Shown piece after piece: positions 1 through 9,607 of a stretch of DNA of 64,000 bases. The notes beneath the pieces are model-generated. The model did not search any database. It was not told the DNA's origin and worked only from the letters and a program-made list of their open reading frames with translations. A program made the position numbers and the translations under genes. The stretch spans positions 372,001-436,000 of the forward strand of contig NZ_JACBJG010000002.1 of NCBI RefSeq assembly GCF_015910535.1, written 5' to 3'. Origin of the DNA: Saccharomonospora sp. NB11 (GTDB taxonomy: Bacteria > Actinomycetota > Actinomycetes > Mycobacteriales > Pseudonocardiaceae). Within the stretch, counting starts at the first letter, position 1. Each line of letters begins with the position of its first letter.

Positions 1-618
1 GGGCTCGGTGTTTCCGCGCGGGAGCCAGCCGTCCCCGTGTGCGGCGAGCCGCTCGATCGCCGCTGCGCTCTCACCGCCGATGTAGATCGGCGGATGCGGC
101 GACTGCACCGGCTTCGGCCATTGGTAGATCGGATCGAAGTCGACGTGCTCACCGTGGAACTCGGCCTCGTCGGAGGTCCAGATGGCCTTCAGCGCCTGGA
201 GCTGCTCGTTCAGCAACGCTCCCCGTGTACGCGGGTCGGTGCCGTGGTTGCGCATCTCCTCGCGGTTCCAACCCACACCGACCCCGAGGACGAACCGTCC
301 CCCGGAGATCAGGTCGAGACTCGCGGTCTCCTTCGCCGTGTGGATGACGTCGCGCTGCATGACCAGGGCGACCCCGGTGCCCAGCAGCAGCGAGTCGGTG
401 ACCGCCGCGGCGGCGCTCAACGCGACGAAAGGGTCGAGCGAGCGGTAGTACGGGCGGGGTAGCTCACCCCCTCCCGGATAAGGGGACTCCCGGCTGACCG
501 GGATGTGCGAGTGCTCCGCCATGAAGAGGGAGTCGAAACCTCGCTCCTCCAAGGCGGTGGCCAGCGTGGTCGGCCGGATGCCTTCGTCCGTCACGAACGT
601 CGCGATACCGAACTTCAT
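1..618 (-). CDS. LLM-class F420-dependent oxidoreductase, Rv2161c-like, 3' end missing
   Basis: The first 206 residues of a luciferase-like monooxygenase-fold protein are present and the gene runs off the left edge. The N-terminus MKFGIATFVTDEG, the internal GVGVGWNREEM and the later HPPIYIGGES are typical of the TIGR03619/Rv2161c group of probable F420-dependent oxidoreductases, soluble flavin or F420 enzymes with mostly unknown substrates. The start is the ATG at 618, 40 bases beyond the icmF stop on the same strand. A class-level call is safe; the substrate cannot be read from the sequence. Confidence 0.85.
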   Translation of the reverse strand, partial: MKFGIATFVTDEGIRPTTLATALEERGFDSLFMAEHSHIPVSRESPYPGGGELPRPYYRSLDPFVALSAAAAVTDSLLLGTGVALVMQRDVIHTAKETASLDLISGGRFVLGVGVGWNREEMRNHGTDPRTRGALLNEQLQALKAIWTSDEAEFHGEHVDFDPIYQWPKPVQSPHPPIYIGGESAAAIERLAAHGDGWLPRGNTEP

Positions 619-658
619 GAAACCGGCCAACCACGCTAGGCGCTGTTTTGTTCCGCCG

Positions 659-3600
659 TCACACGTTCCGGCGATACTGCCCGCCCACCTCGAAGAAGGC
701 GTGGGTGATCTGTCCGAGCGAGCACACGCGGGCGGCGTCCATCAGCACGGCGAACACGTTCTCCCCACTGGCCGCGGCCTCACGCAGCCGGGCGAGCGCC
801 CGCTGAGCCTCGTCCCGGTGCCGTTCGTGGAAGTCGGCGAGCCGCGAGAGCTGCGACTGCTTCTCCTCCTCCGTTGCCCTGGCGAGCTCGACCTCCACCT
901 CGTCGTCCTCGGGGTGGGGGTTGCGGAACATGTTGACCCCGACGATCGGCAGCGACCCGTCGTGCTTGAGTCGCTCGTAGAGCATCGACTCGTCCTGGAT
1001 CTTGCCGCGCTGGTAGCCGGTCTCCATGGCGCCGAGCACACCACCGCGTTCGGTGATGCGCTCGAACTCGGTGAGCACGGCCTCCTCGACCAGGTCGGTG
1101 AGTTCGTCGATGATGAACGAGCCCTGCAACGGGTTCTCGTTCTTCGACAGTCCCCACTCCTTGTTGATGATCATCTGGATGGCCAGCGCCCGTCGCACCG
1201 AGCTCTCGGTGGGCGTGGTGATGGCTTCGTCGTAGGCGTTGGTGTGCAGCGAGTTCGCGTTGTCGTACAGGGCACACAGCGCCTGCAGGGTGGTGCGGAT
1301 GTCGTTGAAGCTCATCTCCTGGGCGTGCAGCGACCGACCGGAGGTCTGCACGTGGTACTTGAGCTTCTGCGACCGTTCGTTGGCGCCGTACCGCTCGCGC
1401 ATGGCGACGGCCCAGATCCTGCGCGCGACCCGGCCCAGCACCGAGTATTCCGCGTCCATGCCGTTGGAGAAGAAGAACGACAGGTTGGGCGCGAAGTCGT
1501 CGATGTCCATGCCCCGGGCGAGGTAGGACTCCACGTAGGTGAAACCGTTGGCGAGGGTGAACGCGAGCTGCGTGATCGGGTTCGCCCCGGCCTCGGCGAT
1601 GTGGTAGCCCGAGATCGACACGGAGTAGAAGTTGCGGACCCCGTTGGCGATGAACCACTCCTGGATGTCCGACATCATCCGCAGCGAGAACTCGGTGGAG
1701 AAGATGCAGGTGTTCTGGCCCTGGTCCTCCTTGAGGATGTCGGCCTGCACCGTGCCACGCACCTGCCGCAGCGTCCACGCCCGGATCTCGGCGGCCTCGT
1801 CCTCGGTGGGCTCGCGGCCGTGCTCGGCGCGGAAGGCGTCCAGCCGTTGGTCGATCGCCGTGTTGAGGAAGAACGCCAGGATCGTCGGTGCGGGCCCGTT
1901 GATGGTCATCGACACCGACGTGGTCGGCGCGGTGAGGTCGAAGCCGTCGTAGAGGGCCTTCATGTCCTCCAGCGTCGCGATGGAGACGCCGGACGTGCCG
2001 ACCTTGCCGTAGATGTCCGGCCGTGTGTCCGGGTCCCACCCGTAGAGCGTCACGGAGTCGAACGCGGTGGACAGCCGCTTCGCTTCCGAGTCGGCGGACA
2101 GGTACTTGAAGCGCCGGTTGGTACGGAAGGCGTCACCCTCGCCCGCGAACATCCGGGCCGGGTCCTCCCCCTCCCGCTTGAAGGGGAACACGCCCGCGGT
2201 GAAGGGGAAGTAGCCGGGAAGGTGCTCGCGCCGCAGGAACGACAGCAGCTCACCGGGGTCGGAGTAGCGCGGGAGCGCGACCCTCGGGATACGGCTGCCG
2301 GAGAGCGTGTCCCGCCACAGCGACGTCCGGATCTCCTTGTCCCGCACGGTGAAGACGAGTTCCTCACCGCGGTAGCGCTCGGCCAGGTCCTCCCAGCTCT
2401 CCAGCAGCGCCGTGGTCTCGGCGTCGACCTCCGCCTCGGCTTTCACCAAAAGCCGGTCGAGGTCGTCGGTGGGGGCGTTCTCCGCCGCCAGTGCCTCCCG
2501 AGCGGCGCGGAGCTGCGCCCGCTTGCGGACGGCCTCGACCTGCTTGCGGGTGCGCTCGTGGTACGACCGCACGGTGTCGGCGATCTCGGCGAGGTAGCGG
2601 GTGCGGTTGCCGGGGATGACGACGCTGGTGTCGGTGGACACCTTGCCCTCGACCCGAGGCAGCAGCCCGGCCGAGACCGACAGCCCGCTTCCCGAGAGCA
2701 GGTCACGAAGGTGCTGGTAGAGCGCGGTGACGCCGTCGTCGTTGAACTTCGCCGCGCTGGTGCCGAACACCGGCATGTCCTCGGGCGAGGTCCCGAACTG
2801 CTCGCGGTTGCGCACCATCTGACGTGCCACGTCCCGACGTGCGTCCTCCGCGCCGCGGCGCTCGAACTTGTTGATGGCCACCACGTCGGCGAAGTCGAGC
2901 ATGTCGATCTTCTCCAACTGCGACGCGGCGCCGAACTCGGGCGTCATCACGTACAGCGTGTGGTCGACGTGGTCGACGATGCCGGCGTCGCCCTGGCCGA
3001 TGCCCGGCGTCTCGACGATCACCAGGTCGTAGCCCGCCGCCTTGCACGCGGCCACCGCGTCGTCGAGACCGGTCGGGATCTCCGAGCCGGCGCCACGCGT
3101 GGCGAGCGACCGGAAGTAGACCCGGTCCCCGGTCAGGCTGTTCATCCGGATGCGGTCGCCGAGCAGCGCGCCGCCACCCCGCCGACGGGTGGGGTCGACG
3201 GCCAGAACCGCGATGCGGAGCTTGTCCTCCTGGTCGACCCGGAAGCGCCGGATCAGTTCGTCGGTCAGCGAGGACTTGCCCGAGCCACCCGTGCCCGTGA
3301 TGCCCAGGACCGGCACGGTGCGCCGCGAGGCCGCCTCGGCGATGGCGTCACGCCAGTCCTGCGACAGCGTCCCGTGCTGAAGTCGGGTGATGGCGCGGGC
3401 CAGCGTGGGCATGTCCCCGGACAGCAGTGCGTCCAACGATCCGGCTTGCTCCGTGGACAGGTCGACGTCGCACTCGCGGATCATCAGATTGATCATGCCG
3501 GGAAGGCCGAGTTCCAGGCCGTCGTCCGGCGAGAAGATCCGCGCGACCCCGCGCGAGTGCAGCAGGTCGATCTCATCGCGCACGATGACCCCGCCACCGC

Positions 3601-3895
3601 CGCCGTACACGCGGATGTGGCCCGCCCCGCGTTCCCGAAGCAGGTCCACGAGGTACGTGAAGTACTCGACGTGCCCGCCCTGGTACGCGCTGATGGCGAC
3701 ACCCTGGACGTCCTCCGAGATGGCAGCGGTCACCACCTCGTCGACCGACCGGTTGTGCCCGAGGTGCACGACCTCGGCCCCCTGCGACTGCAGGATTCGC
3801 CGCATGATGTTGATCGACGCGTCGTGCCCGTCGAACAGGCTCGCGGCAGTCACGAACCGAACCGGGTTCACGGGTCGATGAAGTTCGGAGGTCAT
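659..3895 (-). CDS. icmF: fused isobutyryl-CoA mutase IcmF (B12 domain, G-protein chaperone and mutase in one chain)
   Basis: This 1078-residue protein should interconvert isobutyryl-CoA and n-butyryl-CoA with adenosylcobalamin. Domain order is that of IcmF: an N-terminal B12 domain (residues about 12-140, with DGHDAS giving the cobalt-ligand His), a MeaB-like GTPase (P-loop GITGTGGSGKSS at 198-209, NKFE at 342-345), then the mutase barrel. Phe583 in RMFAG and Gln727 in GQNTC occupy the positions that are Tyr89 and Arg207 in methylmalonyl-CoA mutase. These replacements are known to select isobutyryl-CoA over methylmalonyl-CoA. Active-site His765 lies in SGYHIAEAG. The start ATG follows GGAGG very closely (one base), so initiation may be unusual. 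Likely role: branched-chain or butyrate carbon flow into methylmalonyl/butyryl precursors. Confidence 0.95.
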   Translation of the reverse strand: MTSELHRPVNPVRFVTAASLFDGHDASINIMRRILQSQGAEVVHLGHNRSVDEVVTAAISEDVQGVAISAYQGGHVEYFTYLVDLLRERGAGHIRVYGGGGGVIVRDEIDLLHSRGVARIFSPDDGLELGLPGMINLMIRECDVDLSTEQAGSLDALLSGDMPTLARAITRLQHGTLSQDWRDAIAEAASRRTVPVLGITGTGGSGKSSLTDELIRRFRVDQEDKLRIAVLAVDPTRRRGGGALLGDRIRMNSLTGDRVYFRSLATRGAGSEIPTGLDDAVAACKAAGYDLVIVETPGIGQGDAGIVDHVDHTLYVMTPEFGAASQLEKIDMLDFADVVAINKFERRGAEDARRDVARQMVRNREQFGTSPEDMPVFGTSAAKFNDDGVTALYQHLRDLLSGSGLSVSAGLLPRVEGKVSTDTSVVIPGNRTRYLAEIADTVRSYHERTRKQVEAVRKRAQLRAAREALAAENAPTDDLDRLLVKAEAEVDAETTALLESWEDLAERYRGEELVFTVRDKEIRTSLWRDTLSGSRIPRVALPRYSDPGELLSFLRREHLPGYFPFTAGVFPFKREGEDPARMFAGEGDAFRTNRRFKYLSADSEAKRLSTAFDSVTLYGWDPDTRPDIYGKVGTSGVSIATLEDMKALYDGFDLTAPTTSVSMTINGPAPTILAFFLNTAIDQRLDAFRAEHGREPTEDEAAEIRAWTLRQVRGTVQADILKEDQGQNTCIFSTEFSLRMMSDIQEWFIANGVRNFYSVSISGYHIAEAGANPITQLAFTLANGFTYVESYLARGMDIDDFAPNLSFFFSNGMDAEYSVLGRVARRIWAVAMRERYGANERSQKLKYHVQTSGRSLHAQEMSFNDIRTTLQALCALYDNANSLHTNAYDEAITTPTESSVRRALAIQMIINKEWGLSKNENPLQGSFIIDELTDLVEEAVLTEFERITERGGVLGAMETGYQRGKIQDESMLYERLKHDGSLPIVGVNMFRNPHPEDDEVEVELARATEEEKQSQLSRLADFHERHRDEAQRALARLREAAASGENVFAVLMDAARVCSLGQITHAFFEVGGQYRRNV

Positions 3896-3974
3896 GCCTC
3901 CAAAATACTTGGACTTCCGACTTTCTGAGAACCGAGCGAGGCTGTGACTCAGACCTCACGCGGCCCGAGTGGCG

Positions 3975-4589
3975 TCAGGACGCCGAGTTCGCCGCCCGCA
4001 ACGCGATCCACTGGCGCATGGCGTACTCCACCAGCGTGATGAGCGTCTGCTTCGTCGACTCCCGGTCCCGGGCGTCACACCGCACGATGGGGATACTCGG
4101 GTCGATCGACAACGCCTCACGAACGTCGTTGAGGTCGTGCTGCAGGATGCCGTCGAACGTGTTCACGCCGACGATGTAGGGCAGCCCTCGGTCCTCGAAG
4201 AAGTCCACCGGCGCGAAGGAGTCGGCGAGCCGCCGCGTGTCGGCGATGACCACCGCCCCGATGGCTCCCCGCACCAGGTCGTCCCACATGAACCAGAAGC
4301 GCTGCTGACCGGGCGTTCCGAACAGGTAGAGGATCAGATCCTCGTCCAGGGACACCCTGCCGAAGTCCATGGCGACCGTCGTGGTCGCCTTGTTCGGCGT
4401 CGCCCCGAGATCGTCGATGCCCGTACTCGCATCGGTCATCATCGCCTCGGTGGTCAACGGAACGATCTCGGACACCGAGCCGACGAACGTCGTCTTGCCA
4501 GCGCCGAACCCGCCCGCCACGACGATCTTGGCGGACGTCATCGTCTTCGACGCGGCTTCGCGCGGTGCCTTAAAGCCGGCGGAGTCCAC
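3975..4589 (-). CDS. cvnD: conservon small GTPase CvnD (MglA/Ras-like)
   Basis: This 204-residue small GTP-binding protein is the fourth member of the conservon. The P-loop is GGFGAGKTT, the switch/G3 region is LFGTPGQQRF (Gly-x-Pro-Gly-Gln in place of DxxG), and VNTFD stands in the G4 position. In Streptomyces, CvnD proteins are thought to cycle between GTP and GDP and to assemble at the membrane with the other Cvn proteins as a eukaryote-like G-protein switch. The reading frame overlaps cvnC by 20 bases, indicating translational coupling. The alternative start at MTSAKIVV (17 residues in) is also plausible. Confidence 0.93.
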   Translation of the reverse strand: MDSAGFKAPREAASKTMTSAKIVVAGGFGAGKTTFVGSVSEIVPLTTEAMMTDASTGIDDLGATPNKATTTVAMDFGRVSLDEDLILYLFGTPGQQRFWFMWDDLVRGAIGAVVIADTRRLADSFAPVDFFEDRGLPYIVGVNTFDGILQHDLNDVREALSIDPSIPIVRCDARDRESTKQTLITLVEYAMRQWIALRAANSAS

Positions 4590-5085
4590 TCAACACCCTT
4601 TCCATCAACGTCAGGTGCGCCTCGGCGCTTTCGTCACCGCTGACGGTCCTGTGCACGGTGACAAGCCCCGCATCGGCCGCATCGCTGATCAGCACCCGAG
4701 CCACACCGAGTGGGACCCGGAGCCGTGACGCGATCTCCGCGACCGACTGTGGGGTACGACATTCTTCCATGATCACCTGGAGCTCGATCTGGTCGGGCAC
4801 CGCCAGCAGTGCCCCGGCCTTCGTGGAGATCAACGTCTCCAGCTCCAGGTGGTAGTTCGCCCTGGTCCGGCCGCCGGTGAGGGCGTAGGGACGGACGACA
4901 CCGATCTCCTCCGTCGGTTGCAACGGGATAGCTTCGACTGCCACAGGTTGCTCCTTGGTGTTCGTTCGGTCCTCGCCGTCTCCGTACTGCGACCGGGGCT
5001 GCCCGGGAACCCTCTCCACCCGCTCCGGACCCGCCGACGCCGTCTCGGCGTCCGGCTCCCGGGGGGTCGAGGGCCCCGTGCTCAT
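4570..5085 (-). CDS. cvnC: conservon DUF742 protein CvnC
   Basis: This 171-residue DUF742 protein has a disordered, acidic N-terminal 65 residues followed by the conserved VRPYALTGGRTR motif and a winged-helix-like C-terminal half (SVAEIASRLRVPLGVARVLISDAADAGLV). It lies 7 bases after cvnB and overlaps cvnD. CvnC proteins are known only as obligate conservon partners; the winged-helix appearance suggests a protein- or DNA-binding module, which is an inference. Confidence 0.92.
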   Translation of the reverse strand: MSTGPSTPREPDAETASAGPERVERVPGQPRSQYGDGEDRTNTKEQPVAVEAIPLQPTEEIGVVRPYALTGGRTRANYHLELETLISTKAGALLAVPDQIELQVIMEECRTPQSVAEIASRLRVPLGVARVLISDAADAGLVTVHRTVSGDESAEAHLTLMERVLSGLRRL

Positions 5086-5092
5086 CCCACGG

Positions 5093-5545
5093 TCACCCCA
5101 CCGGTTCGCCGACCCGCGGTCCGCTCGAACCCTGGAGCTGGGCCCGAAGCTCCGGTGTCAGGAGCTGGCCCACCCGGTCGACGAGCAACGTCATCTCGTA
5201 CGCCACCTGCCCGATGTCGCAGTTCGGGGCGGCCAACACGGCAAGACACGAGCCGTCGCTGATCGACATGAGGACCATGATCCCCAGTTCCATCTCGACG
5301 ACTGTCTCGGTCACCGCGCCCGCCTCGAAGCAGCGCGCCGCCCCCTGGGTGAGGCTGACCAGGCCCGACGCCACCGCCGCAAGCTGGTCAGCGCGATCGA
5401 GCGGCAGCCGGTTCGACGACGTCAGCAGCAGACCGTCGGCCGACACCACCACCGCGTGCGCCACACCCGGCACTCGCTCGGCGAAGTCGTTCACGAGCCA
5501 CCCGAACTGGTTCTGCTGAGGCGCGGAGCGATCCGACACGGTCAT
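5093..5545 (-). CDS. cvnB: conservon roadblock/LC7 protein CvnB
   Basis: This 150-residue roadblock/LC7-domain protein has the family hallmarks [21 protein letters not shown] and a later [13 protein letters not shown] strand. Roadblock proteins act as regulators (GAP-like partners) of MglA-type GTPases, here presumably CvnD. The ATG overlaps the cvnA stop codon (ATGA), so the two are translationally coupled. It is of normal length for CvnB. Confidence 0.93.
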   Translation of the reverse strand: MTVSDRSAPQQNQFGWLVNDFAERVPGVAHAVVVSADGLLLTSSNRLPLDRADQLAAVASGLVSLTQGAARCFEAGAVTETVVEMELGIMVLMSISDGSCLAVLAAPNCDIGQVAYEMTLLVDRVGQLLTPELRAQLQGSSGPRVGEPVG

Positions 5546-8500
5546 TCACCCTCCAGTCTTTCGTCTGCGTTGTCGGTCTCACTTGTGGTGTGATGCCGAC
5601 CCCTGCGGACTCCCTGTTGAAAGCTCGCCAGCCTCCCTCGCACGTCGGCGGGGTCTCTCGGCAGTGCCCGACGCGGTTCCGCCCGCCCCTCGGGGGCCGC
5701 GCTGCCGGGTAGCAGCCTGTCCCCACGGCGCCGTCGGGGCAAACCGGCCGCCGTGTAGCTCGTCGGCTCCGCCCGGGTCACTTCTTCGACCGTCCGCCAG
5801 CGCTCGTCGGCGGCGAAAGCCCAGCTCGACGCGTCCTCGGCCGCTGTCTGGCCCCCTGCCGAGGCTGCCTCGGAGCCGTCCTCGCCACCCTGCGACGAAT
5901 CGGTGGAAGGTCGTGGAGCGTCGGTGAACAGCGCTCCGGCACTGCCCACGACGTCCGTGGTCTCCGCGGGGCTGGGTTCGTCGGGCGCAGCCCCCGGCCG
6001 CAGCCGCTTCGGACGTGACGGGAGCGCACCCCCAGTCTCGGTCGTCTCGGTGCTGGTCTCGGCGTCGTCCGTGTCGGCCCGGCGGTGCCGTCGACCGCGT
6101 GTGACGCCCTGTTGGAAGCTGCTCAGCCGGTCGAGTACCTCGGACGGGTCACGGGGGCGGCGCTGGCGCTCGGCACCCGACGCCTCCGCACCGGCGGACT
6201 CGGGCGCGGCGCTGCCCGGCAGCAACTGCTCACCGCGCCGTCGCCGGGGCAGGCCCGCGTCGGTGTACTCGGAGGCGGCCGGTCGCTCCGAGACCTCCTG
6301 CACCGTCTTCCACGTCTGGTCGGCGGCGAACTGCCAGTCCTTGCTCTGGTCTCCTGCGTCGCCCTTGTCGCCCTTGTCGCCCTTGTCGCTGCCCTCGCTG
6401 TTGTCGCCTCGGTCCTTGTCGGACGGAGACGAACTACCCGCCGCGTCGGTGACCTTGCGGAACCAGGCCGACACCATCTCGTCGAAGATCGGCGTGGTCT
6501 CGGCGTTGTCGACGGCCGCCTTGCGCGCCTTGCGTTCCTCCTCCGTGGGCGCGCCCATGTTGCTCTGCGTGACGGCCGCGCTCCACCAGTCACTCACCGC
6601 GGTACTGCCGTCCGGCTCGTTGGTGGCCTCGAACAGCTTGCTGCCGGACAGCAGTTCCCCGCTCGATCCGTCGGTCCGGCGTTGGACCTGTGCCTCCGCC
6701 TCCGCCTCCGAGGGCCAGGCCGGGGCCTCGGAAGCGGCGCCGTCCGAACCCATCGGCAGCGTGGGCTGCCGGGGCGCCGAGTCGTCGTCCCAGCCGGCCG
6801 GGGTGGCCGGGGTGAACAGGGCAGCGCCACTGAACTCGGCGTCGTTAGTGGTCCCGGCCCGACCGTTGCCCGAGGCGGCAGAGGCGCGCGACGCCGTGCT
6901 CTCCCCCGGTCTCCTCCGTGGGAGCGGACCGCCGGGGGTGTTCAGCGTTCCGGCGGGCGCCGGTGGCTCGACGACGTCGGGCACCGGCTCGCGCTGTGGC
7001 TCCGCGGTCTCCCTGACCGCCGACGCGGGCGCCGCGTGGGCGGCCTGGTCGTCGGTGACCAACTCGGCCGGGACGGAGACGGTCGCCCGCACCCCGACGA
7101 TGTCCTTGCCGCCGTGCAACTCCACGCCGATGTTGTGTCGGCTCGCGAGCCGCCCGACCACGAACAGGCCCATGCGGCGAGACGTGGTGAGGTCGACCGA
7201 GCCCGCTTCGGACAGTCTCTCGTTGGCCTCGGCGACCTCGCGCTCGTTCATGCCGATGCCCTTGTCGAGGATGTCGATGGACAACGACGCGTCATCGAGC
7301 TGCCGCGTGGCCACGGTGACCTCGGTCTCGGGCGCGGAGAACGCGGTCGCGTTGTCGAGCAGTTCCGCGACGAGCCGGATGAGGTCACCCGCCGCGTACC
7401 CGACCACGCTGACCGAGGGCGGCGTCCGCACGACGACTCGCTGGTACTGCTCGATCTCCGACACGGCGGCACGCAGGACGTCGGTGGCACTCACCGGCTG
7501 TCCGGATCGGCGGGCGGGCTCGGCTCCGGACAGGACCATGAGGTTCTCGTTGTTCCGCCGCATTCGCGTGGCGAGATGGTCGAGCTGGAACAACGTCGCG
7601 AGCTGGTCGGCGTCCTCCTCGTCCCGCTCCAACCGTTCGATGAGCTGGAGCTGCCGCTGCACGAGACTCTGACTGCGTCGGGAGAGGTTGACGAACACCG
7701 ACGCGTATCCGGCGCGCAAGCCCGCCTGTTCGGCGGCCAACCGCAACGCTTCACTGTGGACGGCGTCGAATGCCCTGGCCACCTCACCGATCTCGTCACG
7801 CGTACTGATCGGCACCGGATTGATCTCGGTGTCGTCGGTGTGTCCCTCCTGAATGGCCTGCACGGCCTCGGGAAGCTCGTGCTGCGCGACCTCCAGCGCG
7901 CTGTTGCGCAGGATCTTCAGCGAGCGCAGCAGTTCCCGGCTGATGAGGAAGACGACCACCGCGGCGAGGACGAAGGCGACGACCAGCGCCGCGGCCAGCA
8001 GCCCGACCCCGGTGCCCGCCTCGTCGGCGAGCGCCTCCGTCCCACCGGTGAGTTCGGCGCCCAGACGGTCGGCGACCTCGCCCATCGCGGTGAACACGGC
8101 CGCACCGGTCTCGACCCACTCGTCGGGCGCGGTCGAGTCGAGCAACTCACGGCCCGAGTCCTGACTGGAGAGCACGGCGTCGACGACACGCTGGTACTCG
8201 TCGAACGCGCGGCCTCGCACGGTCTCGTCGAACAGCGCGCGCTGCCCGTCGCTCGCCGCGGCGGAGAACTCGGCGAGCCGGTCGGCGTGCCGCACCCCGG
8301 CGGTGCGAACGACGTTGAACTCGCTCGGGGCCAGTCCGAACGCGATGCCGTGGGTGATCAGCGCCTGGTGGACCGACACCTCGTCACGCGCGACCAGGAG
8401 GTGGTGCACCGCGCCGGCCGTGGCACCGAGCCCCTCGGCGCCGAGGCCGCTCACCACGACGGTGTCGACGTCGAGCAGCGCGGAGGTGACACCGCGGTAC

Positions 8501-9006
8501 GCCTCGACGGCCTCGACCGCGTCGAGCTGCCCGCTCGACGCCTGCTCGCGGATGGTCTCCAAGCCTTCGAGTTGTTCGTCGAGTGCTCGACGAACGCCCT
8601 CCGGTGTCTCCGCCGCGGACAGTGCCTCGGTGAGGGGCGTGCGCGCGCGGTCGACCTCCTCCCGCACCTGCACCAGCTCGTCGGAGTCGAGGCCCGAGCC
8701 CTCCGTCAGAGCTGCCGTCGTGAGAGTGCGCTCCCGCTGGACGGCGTCGAGCAGTGTGCGCGCGGCGGCACCCACCTCGGCGAGTTCGCGCTGGTCCTCG
8801 TACTGGCTCGCACGCCCGACCTGGTTGCCGAGCGTGATCGCTCCCATGACGACGGCGATGACGATCGGGATGAGCGTGACCGCCCCGAGCTTGAGCGGGA
8901 GGTTCCAGTCACGCCAACGCAGGGCCGCACGCCAGCGGGAAGGAGGGCGTTCCTCCTCACCGAGGAGTTCGCCCACCGGCACTTGGCCATCTGACGCAAC
9001 CTTCAC
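5542..9006 (-). CDS. cvnA: conservon sensor histidine kinase CvnA with nitrate/nitrite-sensor-type extracellular domain
   Basis: I choose the GTG at 9006, giving 1154 residues, because GGAGGAGG lies 8 bases upstream; a longer frame opens at 9171 but lacks such a site. Membrane segments at about residues 39-60 and 335-358 flank an extracellular helical NIT-like sensing domain. HAMP, dimerisation and HATPase_c regions follow, with N-box [10 protein letters not shown] and G-box [11 protein letters not shown]. From about residue 670 the tail is low-complexity. It contains two copies (about 892-976 and 1064-1142) of a cassette FAAD-x-W...GLPRRRRG...LLPGSAAPE...SFQQGV-x-RGR, where I would expect one. 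A GDK tripeptide repeat precedes the first copy. It heads the cvnABCD operon and probably passes signals to CvnB/CvnD rather than to a classical response regulator. Confidence 0.9.
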   Translation of the reverse strand: MKVASDGQVPVGELLGEEERPPSRWRAALRWRDWNLPLKLGAVTLIPIVIAVVMGAITLGNQVGRASQYEDQRELAEVGAAARTLLDAVQRERTLTTAALTEGSGLDSDELVQVREEVDRARTPLTEALSAAETPEGVRRALDEQLEGLETIREQASSGQLDAVEAVEAYRGVTSALLDVDTVVVSGLGAEGLGATAGAVHHLLVARDEVSVHQALITHGIAFGLAPSEFNVVRTAGVRHADRLAEFSAAASDGQRALFDETVRGRAFDEYQRVVDAVLSSQDSGRELLDSTAPDEWVETGAAVFTAMGEVADRLGAELTGGTEALADEAGTGVGLLAAALVVAFVLAAVVVFLISRELLRSLKILRNSALEVAQHELPEAVQAIQEGHTDDTEINPVPISTRDEIGEVARAFDAVHSEALRLAAEQAGLRAGYASVFVNLSRRSQSLVQRQLQLIERLERDEEDADQLATLFQLDHLATRMRRNNENLMVLSGAEPARRSGQPVSATDVLRAAVSEIEQYQRVVVRTPPSVSVVGYAAGDLIRLVAELLDNATAFSAPETEVTVATRQLDDASLSIDILDKGIGMNEREVAEANERLSEAGSVDLTTSRRMGLFVVGRLASRHNIGVELHGGKDIVGVRATVSVPAELVTDDQAAHAAPASAVRETAEPQREPVPDVVEPPAPAGTLNTPGGPLPRRRPGESTASRASAASGNGRAGTTNDAEFSGAALFTPATPAGWDDDSAPRQPTLPMGSDGAASEAPAWPSEAEAEAQVQRRTDGSSGELLSGSKLFEATNEPDGSTAVSDWWSAAVTQSNMGAPTEEERKARKAAVDNAETTPIFDEMVSAWFRKVTDAAGSSSPSDKDRGDNSEGSDKGDKGDKGDAGDQSKDWQFAADQTWKTVQEVSERPAASEYTDAGLPRRRRGEQLLPGSAAPESAGAEASGAERQRRPRDPSEVLDRLSSFQQGVTRGRRHRRADTDDAETSTETTETGGALPSRPKRLRPGAAPDEPSPAETTDVVGSAGALFTDAPRPSTDSSQGGEDGSEAASAGGQTAAEDASSWAFAADERWRTVEEVTRAEPTSYTAAGLPRRRRGDRLLPGSAAPEGRAEPRRALPRDPADVRGRLASFQQGVRRGRHHTTSETDNADERLEGE
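6359..6385. repeat. three 9-bp tandem repeats inside cvnA
   Basis: The unit TCGCCCTTG occurs three times in a row and encodes Gly-Asp-Lys repeats in the disordered tail of CvnA. The repeat keeps frame, so copy-number change would lengthen or shorten the linker without breaking the protein. Confidence 0.85.
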
Positions 9007-9303
9007 GAAGGTGACTCCTCCTCCGGCTCGCTCACTGTCCTCACGAGGGGCGCGGCCTTCCACGTGGCGTGCACTCTGGCTCGCCGTACGGACGAGCGCC
9101 GCTCTCGTCGTCGATCCGCCGTGTTCCGTGACCCACGCGCCCGCTTCCGGCACCTCACGGCAGCACGCCACGTACGAGCGAGCGCACCCTCCGTGACGTT
9201 CGTCGGCCGAGCAAGGGCACGGGGTAGGTCGGGTGGACCGAGCCTACACCACGGACGACCCCCGTGATCTTGGTCGCGAGCAGAGCCCTGACCTGCGCAA
9301 ACA

Positions 9304-9321
9304 GTTGATCAAGTTGATCAA
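9304..9321. repeat. two adjacent copies of GTTGATCAA, candidate operator
   Basis: The 9-base unit GTTGATCAA is repeated head to tail, and each copy contains the perfect palindrome TTGATCAA. The centres are 9 bp apart, close to one helical turn. It is strikingly AT-rich for this genome and lies between the divergent cvnA and decarboxylase genes, so a regulator-binding site is likely; the regulator is unknown. Confidence 0.55.
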
Positions 9322-9484
9322 GGCGCCGAACGATGCCACGGACGGCGTTCATCCGGTCGCTCGGTGATTACGACTTTCATCAGTTCGAGGCGGTCAAGCC
9401 TCACCCACACAGCCGACGACCGCACACTCTCGTCACCCATTCGGCCCAGCCGGGCGAGATTCTCAGTGGAACGCGTGGCGGCAA

Positions 9485-9522
9485 GTGTGCACGATCTTGT
9501 GTCCCGAACACGCACTGCACAC
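9485..9522. other. interrupted inverted repeat upstream of the decarboxylase
   Basis: Arms GTGTGCA (9485-9491) and TGCACAC (9516-9522) are perfectly complementary and enclose a second 4-bp pair, GTGT/ACAC (9499-9502 and 9508-9511). It could be an operator or an RNA hairpin if transcription starts upstream; nothing decides between these. Confidence 0.35.
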
Positions 9523-9594
9523 GGCCGAATACAGCATGTCCGGCCTGACCTGGCCCCTTGCCGACGGGCGACCGGAGCCTTCGACGATCACCCC

Positions 9595-9607
9595 TACCCT
9601 CGACAGG
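9595..9607 (+). promoter_or_regulatory. candidate -10 hexamer TACCCT for leaderless polyamine operon mRNA
   Basis: TACCCT ends 7 bases before the GTG at 9608. This TANNNT-N7-GTG spacing places the transcription start at or next to the start codon, the pattern of leaderless actinobacterial genes. It also supports the 9608 start, which lacks a good ribosome-binding site. Confidence 0.5.

Larger units (their letters stand above)
9007..9607. promoter_or_regulatory. divergent regulatory gap between the conservon and the polyamine operon
   Basis: No convincing gene is seen in these 600 bases; the short open frames are arginine-rich shadows. The interval must hold the cvnA promoter (minus strand) and the decarboxylase promoter (plus strand). 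It contains a duplicated palindrome at 9304-9321, a hairpin at 9485-9522 and a TANNNT hexamer at 9595-9600, described separately. Confidence 0.6.

Noticed and set aside
503-3928. 1141-residue open frame on the plus strand
   Set aside because: It is antisense to icmF, has a GC-rich shadow composition (Arg/Gly/Val/His-rich, no domains) and the minus strand holds a complete recognised enzyme.
6085-8994. 969-residue plus-strand frame opposite cvnA
   Set aside because: Shadow of the conservon kinase; no recognisable domain.
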